From: a virus
Reading direction: 5' to 3' (one strand)
IMG/VR virus record: IMGVR_UViG_3300024502_000013
Location: 1 to 64,000 of that record
DNA: 64,000 nt
The translations under genes were made by a program, and so were the position numbers. This document shows, piece after piece, positions 8,734-16,524 of this stretch. Positions within the stretch are counted from its first letter, which is position 1, and every line of letters starts with the position of its first letter. The notes below the pieces were generated by a model that searched no databases, was not told the origin of the DNA, and saw only the letters and a list, made by a program, of their open reading frames with translations.

Positions 8734-8760
8734 AAAACATAGTAACTTTTAAGGTGTAAT

Positions 8761-9219
8761 ATGAAAAGAAAAAAACGTGAAATCTATGATGATTTGCCAC
8801 CAAGGTCACATCCAGATTATATGAAACTTTACAAGAAAAAGAATAAAGAACGACTCAATGAGAAGAATAGATTAAAAAACGCAGAAAAACTTGAATTGAA
8901 TCCAAATTTCTGGAAAGAAAAGTATGATCCAGTAAAAGCATCAGAATACAGGTCTAAAAATAAACACATTCTTTCAGAAAAACAATGGAAATCACGGGGC
9001 ATTATTGATATGACTTATGATAAGTTTCTGACAGAACTAGATAAACAAGAATACAAGTGTTTAATATGTAATAAAGAGATGAATAATCCTCAAGTTGACC
9101 ACGACCACAACACAGGAAAATATAGGGGCATACTTTGTGTACCTTGTAATAATGGTCTGGGTGTGTATGAAAAGAAAAAAGATTTGTTCGAAAAATATTT
9201 GAAAGAGATTGCAAAATGA
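8761..9219 (+). CDS. HNH endonuclease of the endonuclease VII type (homing-like)
   Basis: A 152-residue protein with a basic N-terminus and a C-terminal zinc-bound treble-clef nuclease: CLIC (near 100), VDHDHNTGKYRGILC (near 112) and CVPCNN (near 126). This spacing is that of recombination endonuclease VII domains, often found in stand-alone homing nucleases of phages. It lies between gp46 and the deformylase gene, driven by a late promoter, and overlaps the deformylase start by 4 bases. A host-type Holliday junction role (T4 gp49) is less likely because of the short length and position. Confidence 0.75.
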   Translation: MKRKKREIYDDLPPRSHPDYMKLYKKKNKERLNEKNRLKNAEKLELNPNFWKEKYDPVKASEYRSKNKHILSEKQWKSRGIIDMTYDKFLTELDKQEYKCLICNKEMNNPQVDHDHNTGKYRGILCVPCNNGLGVYEKKKDLFEKYLKEIAK

Positions 9220-9827
9220 GTACAGATGATATTATTTTATATGACACCGCCAAAGAGGCAAAGGTCGAAAAACAAGTAAACACATTTAATCTGGTAGACC
9301 CAAGTACACCAGTATTAAGTCAACAATTGCCCGATTTTGATTTCTCAAATCCTCCTGTGGATCCGAATGAGTTTGCATCAACACTTGTTGAGACTTGCAA
9401 GAAACACCGAGGTCTAGGACTGTCTGCAAACCAATGTGGGTTTCCATATCGTGTCTTTGTTATGGGCAGTAATGACAATTTTATTGCTTGTTTCAATCCT
9501 AAGTTGATTTCTACCGAAGGTGAAACACACATGCCAGAAGGATGTTTGTCATTCCCCATGTTGCAGTTAAACATTACTCGTGCAAAAACCGTTACGGTAG
9601 AATACCAAGATTGGAACGGAGATAAACACCAACAAACATTTACCGGATTAACCGCAAGAATTTTCCTCCACGAGCTTGACCACATGAACGGAATCGTGTA
9701 TACTACTAGGGCAAAACCACTTGCGTTAAAGTCTGGTATGAAAAAAGTGGAAAAAATTTATCGCAAGTATTTTAATCCTAAGATGATGAAGCAGATTGTG
9801 AATGGCAACCAAAAAACAAATCCCTGA
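9216..9827 (+). CDS. def: Peptide deformylase
   Basis: Removes the formyl group from N-terminal methionine of new proteins. All three family motifs are visible: GLGLSANQCG near 67-76, EGCLSFP near 109-115 and HELDHMNG near 151-158, whose Cys and two His bind the catalytic metal. The length of 203 residues exceeds the typical viral minimal form because of a 45-residue N-terminal extension. Phage deformylases are known in marine T4-like viruses. It overlaps the next gene by 26 bases. Confidence 0.93.
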   Translation: MSTDDIILYDTAKEAKVEKQVNTFNLVDPSTPVLSQQLPDFDFSNPPVDPNEFASTLVETCKKHRGLGLSANQCGFPYRVFVMGSNDNFIACFNPKLISTEGETHMPEGCLSFPMLQLNITRAKTVTVEYQDWNGDKHQQTFTGLTARIFLHELDHMNGIVYTTRAKPLALKSGMKKVEKIYRKYFNPKMMKQIVNGNQKTNP

Positions 9828-11073
9828 TATTGATGAACAATGGAGACTCTGGCAGATTGAGAATGAACCAGAGCGATTTGAACACATTGATACCGACAAA
9901 CTCAAACAAGACTTGATTGCGGACTTGACCGTAAAATCTCAAATGGATGTGCGTGAATACACTTTATACCAGAAATGGTGTGAAGTACACGAAAAATATC
10001 CCACCAGGATCATGTCCACGTTGTTCGGTGATGAGTGTCAGATGGTTGATAAGGGTCAGGAAGATGTAATCCAAGAGATTAAATCTAATATTTGGATGCC
10101 AAAAGAACCTGATGATTATGCAAATCTAAAACCAAAGATGGTTCTTTCGAATGGTCCTTTGGCGGATAAATGGAACACGTTGCGTACATTCTCATCCACA
10201 ATGAAGAATAATTCCAACATTGGTCGCAATCTATTCTATACAGTTATTGATGAAGTTACCGAAAAGTTTCTCGGTGTTATCTGTATTTCATCCGACTTTT
10301 TGGACCTAACACCTCGTGACCAATTTATCGGCTGGCCTAAAGATATTAAGACAACCGGTAATATGATTAATCACACAGCAATCGGTTCAACAATTGTACC
10401 ACTGCAACCTCTCGGATTTAATTATATGGGTGGCAAATTGTTGGCGTTGCTGTGTCTTTCTGACACCGTTCAATCTGATTGGAAAAGACAATATGATGAT
10501 GTTCTTGTTGGCGTTACTACTACTAGCCTTTATGGTAATACAAAATCTAACGGTCTTTCACAGTACGATGGTCTGGAGCACTGGAGAAAGATGGGTTTTA
10601 GTTCAGGCTCAGTTGCTTTTGATCCTAATAGAGATATTCTTAATCGCATTTATGATTGGGTAAAAGAGAATCACACTCGTCATTACTTTGAATGGTGGGA
10701 AGCCAAGAAACCCAATGGACTGCCATACAAACGTGACCATAAAAACCGTACTCTACACTTTGCATATAGCAAATTGAAGATACCAAAAGAATTGGTGAAG
10801 TGTGCTCACCAACGTGGCATTTATTTCTCGCCACTATATGACAACACACCCGAATTCCTCCGTAAAGAAATTACGGAAGATAAACTGGTAAAATCATTTG
10901 ATACCAGTGAACAGGCCTTGACCGACATTTGGAAAACCAAATATGCCAAAGGCCGTATTTCCATGTTGAAGAAAAAAAATAATGTATCGTATGAATCCCT
11001 ATTCTATGATGACCTTATTTTTATGACATGGGAAGAAACCAAAGCGAAATATTTACCACAAGTTGGTCGGTAA
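9802..11073 (+). CDS. DUF4338/DruA-like protein, copy 1
   Basis: A 423-residue protein whose middle part (about 150-260) contains RDQFIGW, then VPLQPLGFNYMGGKLLALL, an SDTVQSDWKRQY stretch and TTSLYGN followed by SQYDGLEHW. As I recall, these resemble the DUF4338 family, which includes DruA of the Druantia defence system. The N- and C-terminal parts are unfamiliar. A paralogue with the same GGKLLA and TTSLYG core is at 34779. Function in phages is unknown; DNA transaction or counter-defence are only guesses. Confidence 0.5.
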   Translation: MATKKQIPDIDEQWRLWQIENEPERFEHIDTDKLKQDLIADLTVKSQMDVREYTLYQKWCEVHEKYPTRIMSTLFGDECQMVDKGQEDVIQEIKSNIWMPKEPDDYANLKPKMVLSNGPLADKWNTLRTFSSTMKNNSNIGRNLFYTVIDEVTEKFLGVICISSDFLDLTPRDQFIGWPKDIKTTGNMINHTAIGSTIVPLQPLGFNYMGGKLLALLCLSDTVQSDWKRQYDDVLVGVTTTSLYGNTKSNGLSQYDGLEHWRKMGFSSGSVAFDPNRDILNRIYDWVKENHTRHYFEWWEAKKPNGLPYKRDHKNRTLHFAYSKLKIPKELVKCAHQRGIYFSPLYDNTPEFLRKEITEDKLVKSFDTSEQALTDIWKTKYAKGRISMLKKKNNVSYESLFYDDLIFMTWEETKAKYLPQVGR

Positions 11074-11077
11074 ACGC

Positions 11078-11106
11078 TTGACAGAAGTACTATATAATAG
11101 TATAAT
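11078..11106 (+). promoter_or_regulatory. Consensus sigma70 promoter
   Basis: TTGACA (11078-11083), 17 bases, TATAAT (11101-11106): a perfect match. It starts just after the preceding stop codon and drives the small DNA-binding protein at 11161 with a leader of about 48 bases. Confidence 0.9.
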
Positions 11107-11160
11107 GTGAATACTTGTGACACACAAGACTTTGTTTTTAACTTATTATTGGAGATTGAT

Positions 11161-11430
11161 ATGACTAAACTATCAGCTAAGCAAAAAATGTTGGCCGCTT
11201 TGAAGAAAAAAGAAGGTTACAACACTTTCACGGTTAAACAGGCGCAACGCCGTTTCGGTATCAAGAATGTATCCGCACGTATTGACGAACTACGTCAAGA
11301 AGGATATTGCATCTATACCAATACCAAGAAGTTGGAAGATGGTACACGAGTTAAATACTACCGAATGGGCACACCAACACGCAAGTTGGTACAAGCTGCT
11401 CTACGTGGTGGATTTAGCTTCACTGCCTAA
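11161..11430 (+). CDS. Small winged-helix DNA-binding protein
   Basis: An 89-residue basic protein; I use ATG 11161 behind GGAG, because a GTG further upstream lies at the predicted transcription start. The segment VKQAQRRFGIKNVSARIDELRQEGYCIYTN is a helix-turn-helix with a wing, as in small transcription regulators. It has its own consensus promoter and terminator, i.e. it is a monocistronic, probably early and strongly transcribed gene. A regulator of host or phage transcription is likely; the target is unknown. Confidence 0.7.
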   Translation: MTKLSAKQKMLAALKKKEGYNTFTVKQAQRRFGIKNVSARIDELRQEGYCIYTNTKKLEDGTRVKYYRMGTPTRKLVQAALRGGFSFTA

Positions 11431-11438
11431 ACCTTATT

Positions 11439-11465
11439 GGGAACCACATGAGTGGTTCCCTTTTT
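11439..11465 (+). terminator. Rho-independent terminator
   Basis: GGGAACCAC (11439-11447) pairs with GTGGTTCCC (11452-11460) and is followed by TTTTT. The T-run merges into the ribosome binding site of the next gene. Confidence 0.9.
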
Positions 11466-11478
11466 CTTTGGAGAGAAA

Positions 11479-12297
11479 ATGGAAATTTCAATTAAAAAAG
11501 AAGAATTATCACAAAAGAGTATTTTCGTTGCAACACCAATGTATGGTGGCATGAATCATGGCCTCTATGCAAAGGCTTGTTTGGATTTGCAGGCTCTATG
11601 TATGCAATATGGAGTTAAAGTCAAATTTTCATTTCTTTTCAATGAATCTTTGATTACAAGAGCCAGAAACTATCTTGTGGATGAATTCTTACATCGTTCA
11701 GATTGCACACATCTTTTATTCCTAGATTCAGATATTCACTTTGATCCTAGAGATGTGATTGCACTACTTGCTTTAGATAAAGATGTTATTGGTGGTCCTT
11801 ATCCCAAGAAAGCCATCAAGTGGTCATCCGTAAAGAAAGCAATTCAAAAGAATCCTGACATTGACCCCAATCAACTTGCGGCTGTTACAGGTGATTATGT
11901 TTTTAACCCTGTTAAGGGTACACAACAATTCAGTGTAACTGAACCACTTACTGTATTGGAAATTGGTACAGGTTTTATGCTTGTGAAGCGTGAAGTCTTT
12001 AACAAGATGGAGAAGGCATACCCAATGATTCGTTATCGTCCTGACCATGTTGGACAGGCACACTTTGACGGTTCACGTTATATCCATGCGTTCTTTGATA
12101 CAGTCATCGACACAAAAGACTCTATCACTGGTGGTGGTTCCGACCGTTATCTAAGTGAAGATTATATGTTCTGTCAAATGTGGCGTAAGATTGGCGGAGA
12201 AATCTATCTATGTCCTTGGATGCGTACAGACCATATCGGCACATACCATTTCCGTGGTGATATGCCTGCTGTTGCAAACTTTGTGGGAGAAATGTGA
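11479..12297 (+). CDS. Putative glycosyltransferase (GT-A type)
   Basis: The start ATG 11479 follows GGAGAG; upstream in-frame codons fall in the terminator. The 272-residue protein has a nucleotide-sugar transferase pattern: a strand near the N-terminus (IFVATPMYGG), RARNYLVDEF, then a DxD motif in HLLFLDSDIHF near 74-84 that would hold the metal-nucleotide complex, and a C-terminal SEDYMFC segment. Similar genes occur in T4-like cyanophages. Substrate (DNA base, virion glycan or lipopolysaccharide) cannot be told. Confidence 0.65.
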   Translation: MEISIKKEELSQKSIFVATPMYGGMNHGLYAKACLDLQALCMQYGVKVKFSFLFNESLITRARNYLVDEFLHRSDCTHLLFLDSDIHFDPRDVIALLALDKDVIGGPYPKKAIKWSSVKKAIQKNPDIDPNQLAAVTGDYVFNPVKGTQQFSVTEPLTVLEIGTGFMLVKREVFNKMEKAYPMIRYRPDHVGQAHFDGSRYIHAFFDTVIDTKDSITGGGSDRYLSEDYMFCQMWRKIGGEIYLCPWMRTDHIGTYHFRGDMPAVANFVGEM

Positions 12298-12620
12298 TGG
12301 GTGAAGGCCGTAAATTTGATGGAGGTAAATCAGAATACGGTCTTTTGCCACCACTTGCACTAGAAGAAACTGTAAAAGTCCTAACTTTTGGTGCCCAAAA
12401 ATACGAAAGAGATAACTGGAAAAAAGTACCTGATTCAAAACGCAGATACTTTGATGCATTGCAAAGACATATTTGGGCATGGAAAAGAGGTGAACAAATT
12501 GACCCTGAATCCGGTCTACATCACCTGGCACATGCGATGTGCTGCTTGATGTTTTTATACGAACATGATATAATGTATTCTGTTGATAATGATGGAGATG
12601 TGAATGAAACTATCGAATGA
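12297..12620 (+). CDS. dATP/dGTP diphosphohydrolase-like protein (DUF5664)
   Basis: A 107-residue all-helical protein. GRKFDGGKSEYGLLPP at the N-terminus, then FGAQKYERDNWKK and HHLAHAMCCLMFLYEHD are the pattern of the DUF5664 family, described as dATP/dGTP pyrophosphohydrolase. Its role would be to shape nucleotide pools, next to replication genes. ATG 12297 overlaps the preceding stop; it overlaps the clamp gene by 17 bases and carries the clamp promoter in its coding sequence. Confidence 0.7.
   Translation: MGEGRKFDGGKSEYGLLPPLALEETVKVLTFGAQKYERDNWKKVPDSKRRYFDALQRHIWAWKRGEQIDPESGLHHLAHAMCCLMFLYEHDIMYSVDNDGDVNETIE
12546..12574 (+). promoter_or_regulatory. Sigma70-type promoter for the sliding clamp
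   Basis: TTGATG (12546-12551), 17 bases, TATAAT (12569-12574), lying within the 3' end of the preceding gene. The start would be about 23 bases before the clamp ATG. Confidence 0.7.
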
Positions 12621-13278
12621 AACCTTGAATGTACTTAAGAACTTTGCCGGAATTAATTCTGGTCTAGAGTTTAAAACTGGTAACAAGATTACCACAATTT
12701 CTTCCACGAAAACTGTTTTGGCAAAAGCCACATTGAATGACAATTTTCCACAAGATTTTTGTATCTATGACTTGAATCAGTTTTTGTCTGTACATTCCCT
12801 TGGCAAAGATACTGAACTGGACTTTGATAGCAACAATGTTATCTTTAAGTCTGGTCGTTCTAAGACCAAGTATAGAATGACGGCCAAGAACATGATTGTT
12901 TCTCCTCCAGATAAAGAGTTGAAACTTCCTTCTGTTGATGGATCATTTAAATTAAATGAAGAAGATTTGGCACAAGCCTTGAAAAATGCATCTGTCCTAC
13001 AGTCACCAAACATTGCATTTGAATCTGACGGCAACAAAGTGTCCGTAACGGTATTCAATGCAAAGGACGACTCTGCACACACAAACACAATTGAAATTGG
13101 TGACGCACAAAACGAAAAGAGATTCAAGGCAGTGTTTCTGACCGAAAATTTCAAAATGATTTCTTCAACCTACAATGTTGATATCTCTAAAGCCGGACTT
13201 GCACACTTTACAAACCAAGCTGGCGATTTGGAATATTACATTGCTATTGAAGCAAAAGATTCTAAATTTGGAGATTAA
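12604..13278 (+). CDS. 45: DNA polymerase sliding clamp gp45
   Basis: gp45 forms the trimeric ring that holds the polymerase on DNA and also activates late transcription together with gp55 and gp33. The 224-residue protein (T4: 228) has the clamp start MKLSNETLNVLKNFAGIN and the internal CIYDLNQFLSVHSL segment typical of T4-type clamps, and lies just upstream of the clamp loader genes, with small genes in between. It is served by its own promoter at 12546. Confidence 0.92.
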   Translation: MKLSNETLNVLKNFAGINSGLEFKTGNKITTISSTKTVLAKATLNDNFPQDFCIYDLNQFLSVHSLGKDTELDFDSNNVIFKSGRSKTKYRMTAKNMIVSPPDKELKLPSVDGSFKLNEEDLAQALKNASVLQSPNIAFESDGNKVSVTVFNAKDDSAHTNTIEIGDAQNEKRFKAVFLTENFKMISSTYNVDISKAGLAHFTNQAGDLEYYIAIEAKDSKFGD

Positions 13279-13279
13279 A

Positions 13280-13465
13280 ATGATTTACCTTACTGATGTT
13301 CCTTCACAACGCAAAGTTGCACTTAATCCTGACCACATCATTGCAGTATTTGTTATTGCAGATGGTGATTATGCAGGCAAAACTGGAATCAATTTGTCTA
13401 ATGGTTCTATCGTTGTTGAAGAACAAGACTTTGATGTTGTTGCAATGATTAATAATAATGGGTGA
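13280..13465 (+). CDS. Small conserved phage protein of unknown function
   Basis: A 61-residue protein beginning MIYLTDVPSQRKVALNPD. It is mostly beta-strand in pattern (IIAVFVIA, GKTGINLSNGSIVVEE) without known motifs. The ATG is one base after the clamp stop codon, so it is co-transcribed and probably co-translated with gp45. I do not recognise a function. Confidence 0.6.
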   Translation: MIYLTDVPSQRKVALNPDHIIAVFVIADGDYAGKTGINLSNGSIVVEEQDFDVVAMINNNG

Positions 13466-13468
13466 TAT

Positions 13469-13744
13469 ATGACAAAGGTGAACACACTATTTGGTTCTTT
13501 TGACGAAGAACAATTGAAGAAACTTAAAGGTTATGTTGATGAAGTGGTCTTACATATGACCCGCAACAAAAGCAACAATGATGCAATCAAAGATATCATT
13601 GATGTTGCATATGATGAATTAAAATTGCCTAAGAAAATTCTAAAGCGTATGGCAAAAACACAATTCAACAATTCATTCCAAACTGAAGTTGCTGAATCGA
13701 AAGAGTTTGAGGCTCTATTTGAATCCATGCAGGAAATCAAATGA
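13469..13744 (+). CDS. DsbA-like late-transcription DNA-binding protein (tentative)
   Basis: A 91-residue helical protein. The stretch NDAIKDIIDVAYDELKLPKKILKRMAK followed by an acidic helix resembles T4 DsbA (89 residues), a double-stranded DNA-binding protein encoded next to gene 33 and implicated in late transcription. The match is from memory and short; it might instead correspond to another small T4 accessory protein. It lies in the clamp operon and ends with an ATGA overlap. Confidence 0.45.
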   Translation: MTKVNTLFGSFDEEQLKKLKGYVDEVVLHMTRNKSNNDAIKDIIDVAYDELKLPKKILKRMAKTQFNNSFQTEVAESKEFEALFESMQEIK

Positions 13745-14088
13745 GTGGCCTGGTAGGACGTAGACAATTCGCCAAGACACTAGGCCTTTTTGGCCTAGTG
13801 GCCGCTGGCGTTGCTGCATATAAAGAAACTACAGAAACTACCAAAATTGTTTATAAACAGGATGAGTTGCCGACCAAAGAGTTAGAATCACAACTTGAAG
13901 GTAAACCTGTATTGCAACTACAAGCAACATACGGAACACCAAAACCTACAGTATACAGTCCTTATGTAATTCATGGCATGGGTGTTGAATATGTTGAGGG
14001 CACAAGAAAAGATGTAAAGGTCAATATTGTGCCTGGTCCTGATGGTAAACTATACGTCAAAGAGAATGACACTTGGCGTAAAATCTGA
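13741..14088 (+). CDS. Exported or membrane-anchored protein with a Tat-like signal
   Basis: A 115-residue protein starting MSGLVGRRQFAKTLGLFGL: twin arginine followed by a hydrophobic stretch (about 14-27), like a twin-arginine export signal. The remainder is soluble, beta-rich, with PSPYVIHGMGVEY-like and GPDGKLYVKENDTW segments. It overlaps the preceding gene by ATGA and sits between replication genes. I cannot name a function. The signal may also act as a simple membrane anchor. Confidence 0.55.
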   Translation: MSGLVGRRQFAKTLGLFGLVAAGVAAYKETTETTKIVYKQDELPTKELESQLEGKPVLQLQATYGTPKPTVYSPYVIHGMGVEYVEGTRKDVKVNIVPGPDGKLYVKENDTWRKI

Positions 14089-14094
14089 TACAAT
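14066..14094 (+). promoter_or_regulatory. Possible sigma70-type promoter for the clamp loader
   Basis: ATGACA (14066-14071), 17 bases, TACAAT (14089-14094), five of six matches in each box. It lies across the end of the preceding gene, 27 bases before the gp44 start. Confidence 0.5.
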
Positions 14095-14120
14095 GTTATT
14101 TTATATTATGGAGTTTTTGA

Positions 14121-15053
14121 ATGAGCGAACACATGTTGTGGGTGGAGAAGTATCGTCCCCAAACAATTGAAGAATGTATTCTGAATGACAACCTGAAAAA
14201 GACATTTCAGGAATTCGTCAACAAAAAAGAAATCCCTAACCTTTTACTTTGCGGTACCGCAGGTGTCGGTAAGACAACTGTGGCTCGTGCATTGTGTAAT
14301 GAAATTGGTTGCGACTATATCATCATTAACGGTTCTGATGAGAACGGTGTCGATGCGGTTCGTAACAAGATTAAGAACTATGCGTCCTCCATGTCACTAA
14401 CTGGTGGACGCAAGGTTATTATCCTTGATGAAGCAGACTATCTAACACCAAACGCACAAGCAATCCTACGTGCAGGTATTGAAGAATTCGCATCGAATTG
14501 TTCTTTCATCTTTACCTGTAACTTTAAGAATCGTATCATTGACCCACTACATTCTCGTTGTACGGTCATTGATTTCAAAGCCAACGGATCTAAAGCCAAG
14601 ATGGCAACACAATTCTTTAAACGTGTTGAGAACATTCTAAAAGAAGAAGATATCAAATATGATAAAGAAGTTGTGGCTGCGGTCATCACCAAACACTTTC
14701 CAGATAATCGTCGTATTCTAAATGAACTACAACGATACAGTGCAAGTGGAGTCATCGACAAAGGCATTCTTGCTGCCGTTTCTGATGTACAACTTGGTGA
14801 ACTAACCAAGGCATTGGCCAGTAAAGACTTTGCATCGGCTCGTAAATGGGTGACACAGAACCTAGATAACGACCCTGCAAGAATCTTCCGTAGTTTGTAT
14901 GATACATTGTATGAACAACTAAAAGCTGGTTCTGTACCACAATTGGTTCTCATCCTTGCAAAGTATCAATATCAAGCCGCATTTGTTGCAGACCATGAAA
15001 TCAATCTCATGGCCTGTTTGACCGAGATTATGGTGGAGTGTGAATTCAAATGA
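14121..15053 (+). CDS. 44: Clamp loader large subunit gp44
   Basis: AAA+ ATPase that opens the gp45 ring with gp62. The 310-residue protein (T4: 319) has the WVEKYRPQTIEEC N-terminus, Walker A GTAGVGKTT near 45, Walker B VIILDEAD near 98-105, and the SRC arginine finger region (HSRCTVIDF) near 147. It overlaps gp62 by ATGA. Confidence 0.95.
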   Translation: MSEHMLWVEKYRPQTIEECILNDNLKKTFQEFVNKKEIPNLLLCGTAGVGKTTVARALCNEIGCDYIIINGSDENGVDAVRNKIKNYASSMSLTGGRKVIILDEADYLTPNAQAILRAGIEEFASNCSFIFTCNFKNRIIDPLHSRCTVIDFKANGSKAKMATQFFKRVENILKEEDIKYDKEVVAAVITKHFPDNRRILNELQRYSASGVIDKGILAAVSDVQLGELTKALASKDFASARKWVTQNLDNDPARIFRSLYDTLYEQLKAGSVPQLVLILAKYQYQAAFVADHEINLMACLTEIMVECEFK

Positions 15054-15424
15054 CGCCGTTCGACTATGTTAATTTGGTGATGCACACCAAGAAACAAGAC
15101 GGTGAGTTGGATTATGTTGACTATGCACCGTTCATCGTAAATAGGTCCTTGTCTTATCATCTAGACTGCATACCTTACGCACAGGACATGAACCTATGGC
15201 CTGGACTGGACAAAGATATGCAGTTCCAGTACCTAATAAATAGTATCAGGCCTATGAAACGGAAGTTTGCTCCGTGGCAGAAAGCCAGTAAAGACAAGGA
15301 TATTGAGTGTGTCAAAAGATATTTTGGTTATTCTGACCAGAAAGCAATCGAAGCACTTCGTATACTTACAGATGAACAAATCGCTGAGATAAGAAAAAAA
15401 ACAGACAAAGGCGGAGTGAAATGA
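15050..15424 (+). CDS. 62: Clamp loader small subunit gp62
   Basis: A 124-residue protein (T4: 187, so a short version as in marine relatives) with the N-terminal VNRSLSYHLDCIPYAQDMN segment characteristic of gp62 of this group. It bridges the gp44 tetramer and the clamp. Overlapping ATGA junctions on both sides link gp44-gp62-RegA into one translational unit. Confidence 0.85.
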   Translation: MTPFDYVNLVMHTKKQDGELDYVDYAPFIVNRSLSYHLDCIPYAQDMNLWPGLDKDMQFQYLINSIRPMKRKFAPWQKASKDKDIECVKRYFGYSDQKAIEALRILTDEQIAEIRKKTDKGGVK

Positions 15425-15828
15425 TTGATGTTAAGGATTTAGTAGAAGTTACATTGAAGGAACAAGATGATTTCCTAAAGGTCAGAGAGACACTTACCAG
15501 AATTGGTGTAGCTTCAAAGAAAGATAAAACACTATTTCAAAGTTGCCACATTCTCCACAAACGTGGACAATATTATGTGGTACACTTCAAAGAACTATTT
15601 GCATTAGATGGTAAGCCAACCGACATTACCGAAAATGACTTGGCTCGGAGAAATGCGATTATTAATTTGTTGGAAGATTGGGGTCTATTAAAAATTGTGG
15701 ACAAAGACAAAACGGCCACACCAGAACCTATTTTCCTATCACAGATTAAGATTCTTTCTCATAAAGAGAAGAATGAATGGCAGTTGACACCCAAGTACAA
15801 TATTGGTAAAAAACCACAAAATACTTGA
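15421..15828 (+). CDS. regA: Translational repressor RegA
   Basis: RegA binds early phage mRNAs around the start codon and shuts off their translation. The 135-residue protein (T4: 122) shows the family pattern: DFLKVRETLTRIGVASKK, QSCHILHKRGQYYVVHFKELF and ENDLARRNAIINLLEDWGLL. Its position after gp62 is the T4 arrangement. It carries the -35 box of the next promoter at its end. Confidence 0.93.
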   Translation: MIDVKDLVEVTLKEQDDFLKVRETLTRIGVASKKDKTLFQSCHILHKRGQYYVVHFKELFALDGKPTDITENDLARRNAIINLLEDWGLLKIVDKDKTATPEPIFLSQIKILSHKEKNEWQLTPKYNIGKKPQNT

Positions 15829-15853
15829 CTTTCTTATATAAATAGGATATAAT
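15825..15853 (+). promoter_or_regulatory. Overlapping sigma70-type and late promoter for hsp20
   Basis: TTGACT (15825-15830), 17 bases, TATAAT (15848-15853) form an early-type promoter. Within its spacer lies an exact late promoter TATAAATA (15837-15844). The gene can thus be transcribed in both phases, with starts within about ten bases of each other and both including the structured leader. Confidence 0.8.
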
Positions 15854-15858
15854 CTTAG

Positions 15859-15936
15859 TCCCATCGGGATGGGAAGCTAGCGTACCTGTGTTAAGCTAGT
15901 AAAATATCCACAGGTGCCAATGCCTTCGGGGTTGGC
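15859..15936 (+). ncRNA. Structured leader RNA of hsp20 with a pseudoknot
   Basis: Three elements follow each other: a hairpin TCCCAT/ATGGGA (15859-15874); CTAGC (15877-15881) pairing with GCTAG (15895-15899), whose loop ACCTGTG (15884-15890) pairs perfectly with CACAGGT (15909-15915), giving an H-type pseudoknot; and a hairpin GCCAA...TTGGC (15916-15936) with a UUCG loop. The Shine-Dalgarno AAGGAG lies 23 bases later. It could be a thermosensor, a ligand-binding switch or an mRNA stabiliser. I do not recognise a known riboswitch class. Confidence 0.75.
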
Positions 15937-15970
15937 AAAATTTATTAACTCGCTTATTAAGGAGAAAACC

Positions 15971-16408
15971 ATGACAGATTTATTCAGTCAATTCCGTAAA
16001 TTTGACCCATTTTCTATTGGATACAATGAAGTGTTCAAAGAGTTGGAGTCCATGTCCAAAGCTGTTGCAAAAGCTGCAACATATCCTCCATACAATATCA
16101 AACAAGTCAAAGACAACAAATTCGTTATTGAAATGGCTGTTGCTGGATTTGCAAAGTCTGATATTGAAATTACACTTGAGGGCAACAAACTTGTCGTTAA
16201 AGGTAATACACAGGAAGAGGATGCACCTGATAACTTCTTGTACAAAGGTATCGCAAATCGTAATTTTACCCGTGAATTCAAATTAGCCGACAAGGTTGAG
16301 ATTGAAAATGCCGAACTTGTTAATGGTATGTTGAAAATCGGTTTACAGAATATGGTAAAAATTCAAGACCAAGTTAAAAAGATTCCTTTGTCCGCAAAAA
16401 ATGACTAA
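15971..16408 (+). CDS. Small heat shock protein Hsp20
   Basis: An ATP-independent holdase chaperone of 145 residues. The alpha-crystallin domain spans about 38-135 with YNIKQVKDNKFVIEMAVAGF, the LEGNKLVVKG strand pair, and FTREFKLADKVEIENAELVNGMLKI. Start ATG 15971 behind AAGGAG. Hsp20 genes are common in T4-like cyanophages. The promoter pair and structured leader indicate tight control. Confidence 0.93.
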   Translation: MTDLFSQFRKFDPFSIGYNEVFKELESMSKAVAKAATYPPYNIKQVKDNKFVIEMAVAGFAKSDIEITLEGNKLVVKGNTQEEDAPDNFLYKGIANRNFTREFKLADKVEIENAELVNGMLKIGLQNMVKIQDQVKKIPLSAKND

Positions 16409-16484
16409 TTGGTGGCCTGTTTCAGATGAGGAATGGGAACGCCTCAATCATCCGGAAAGGTTCAAGGACAATAAAGATAAATAA
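16401..16484 (+). CDS. Possible 27-residue micro-protein
   Basis: ATG 16401 overlaps the end of hsp20 by 8 bases and encodes 27 residues, acidic and Trp-rich (MTNWWPVSDEEWERL). The overlap would allow coupled translation and the terminator at 16500 ends the transcript behind it. Composition looks protein-like but there is no further proof. Confidence 0.35.
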   Translation: MTNWWPVSDEEWERLNHPERFKDNKDK

Positions 16485-16499
16485 ATTATCTTCCACACA

Positions 16500-16524
16500 G
16501 GGGTCTTGACAGACCCCTTTTTTT
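16500..16524 (+). terminator. Terminator hairpin whose loop is a promoter -35 box
   Basis: GGGGTCT (16500-16506) pairs with AGACCCC (16511-16517) around TGAC and is followed by seven T (16518-16524). The apex TTGACA (16506-16511) is also the -35 box of the next promoter. Confidence 0.9.

Noticed and set aside
15859-15936. Glutamine, SAM-II or preQ1 riboswitch in the hsp20 leader
   Set aside because: I could not match the conserved core bases of these classes from memory; only the general pseudoknot shape is similar.
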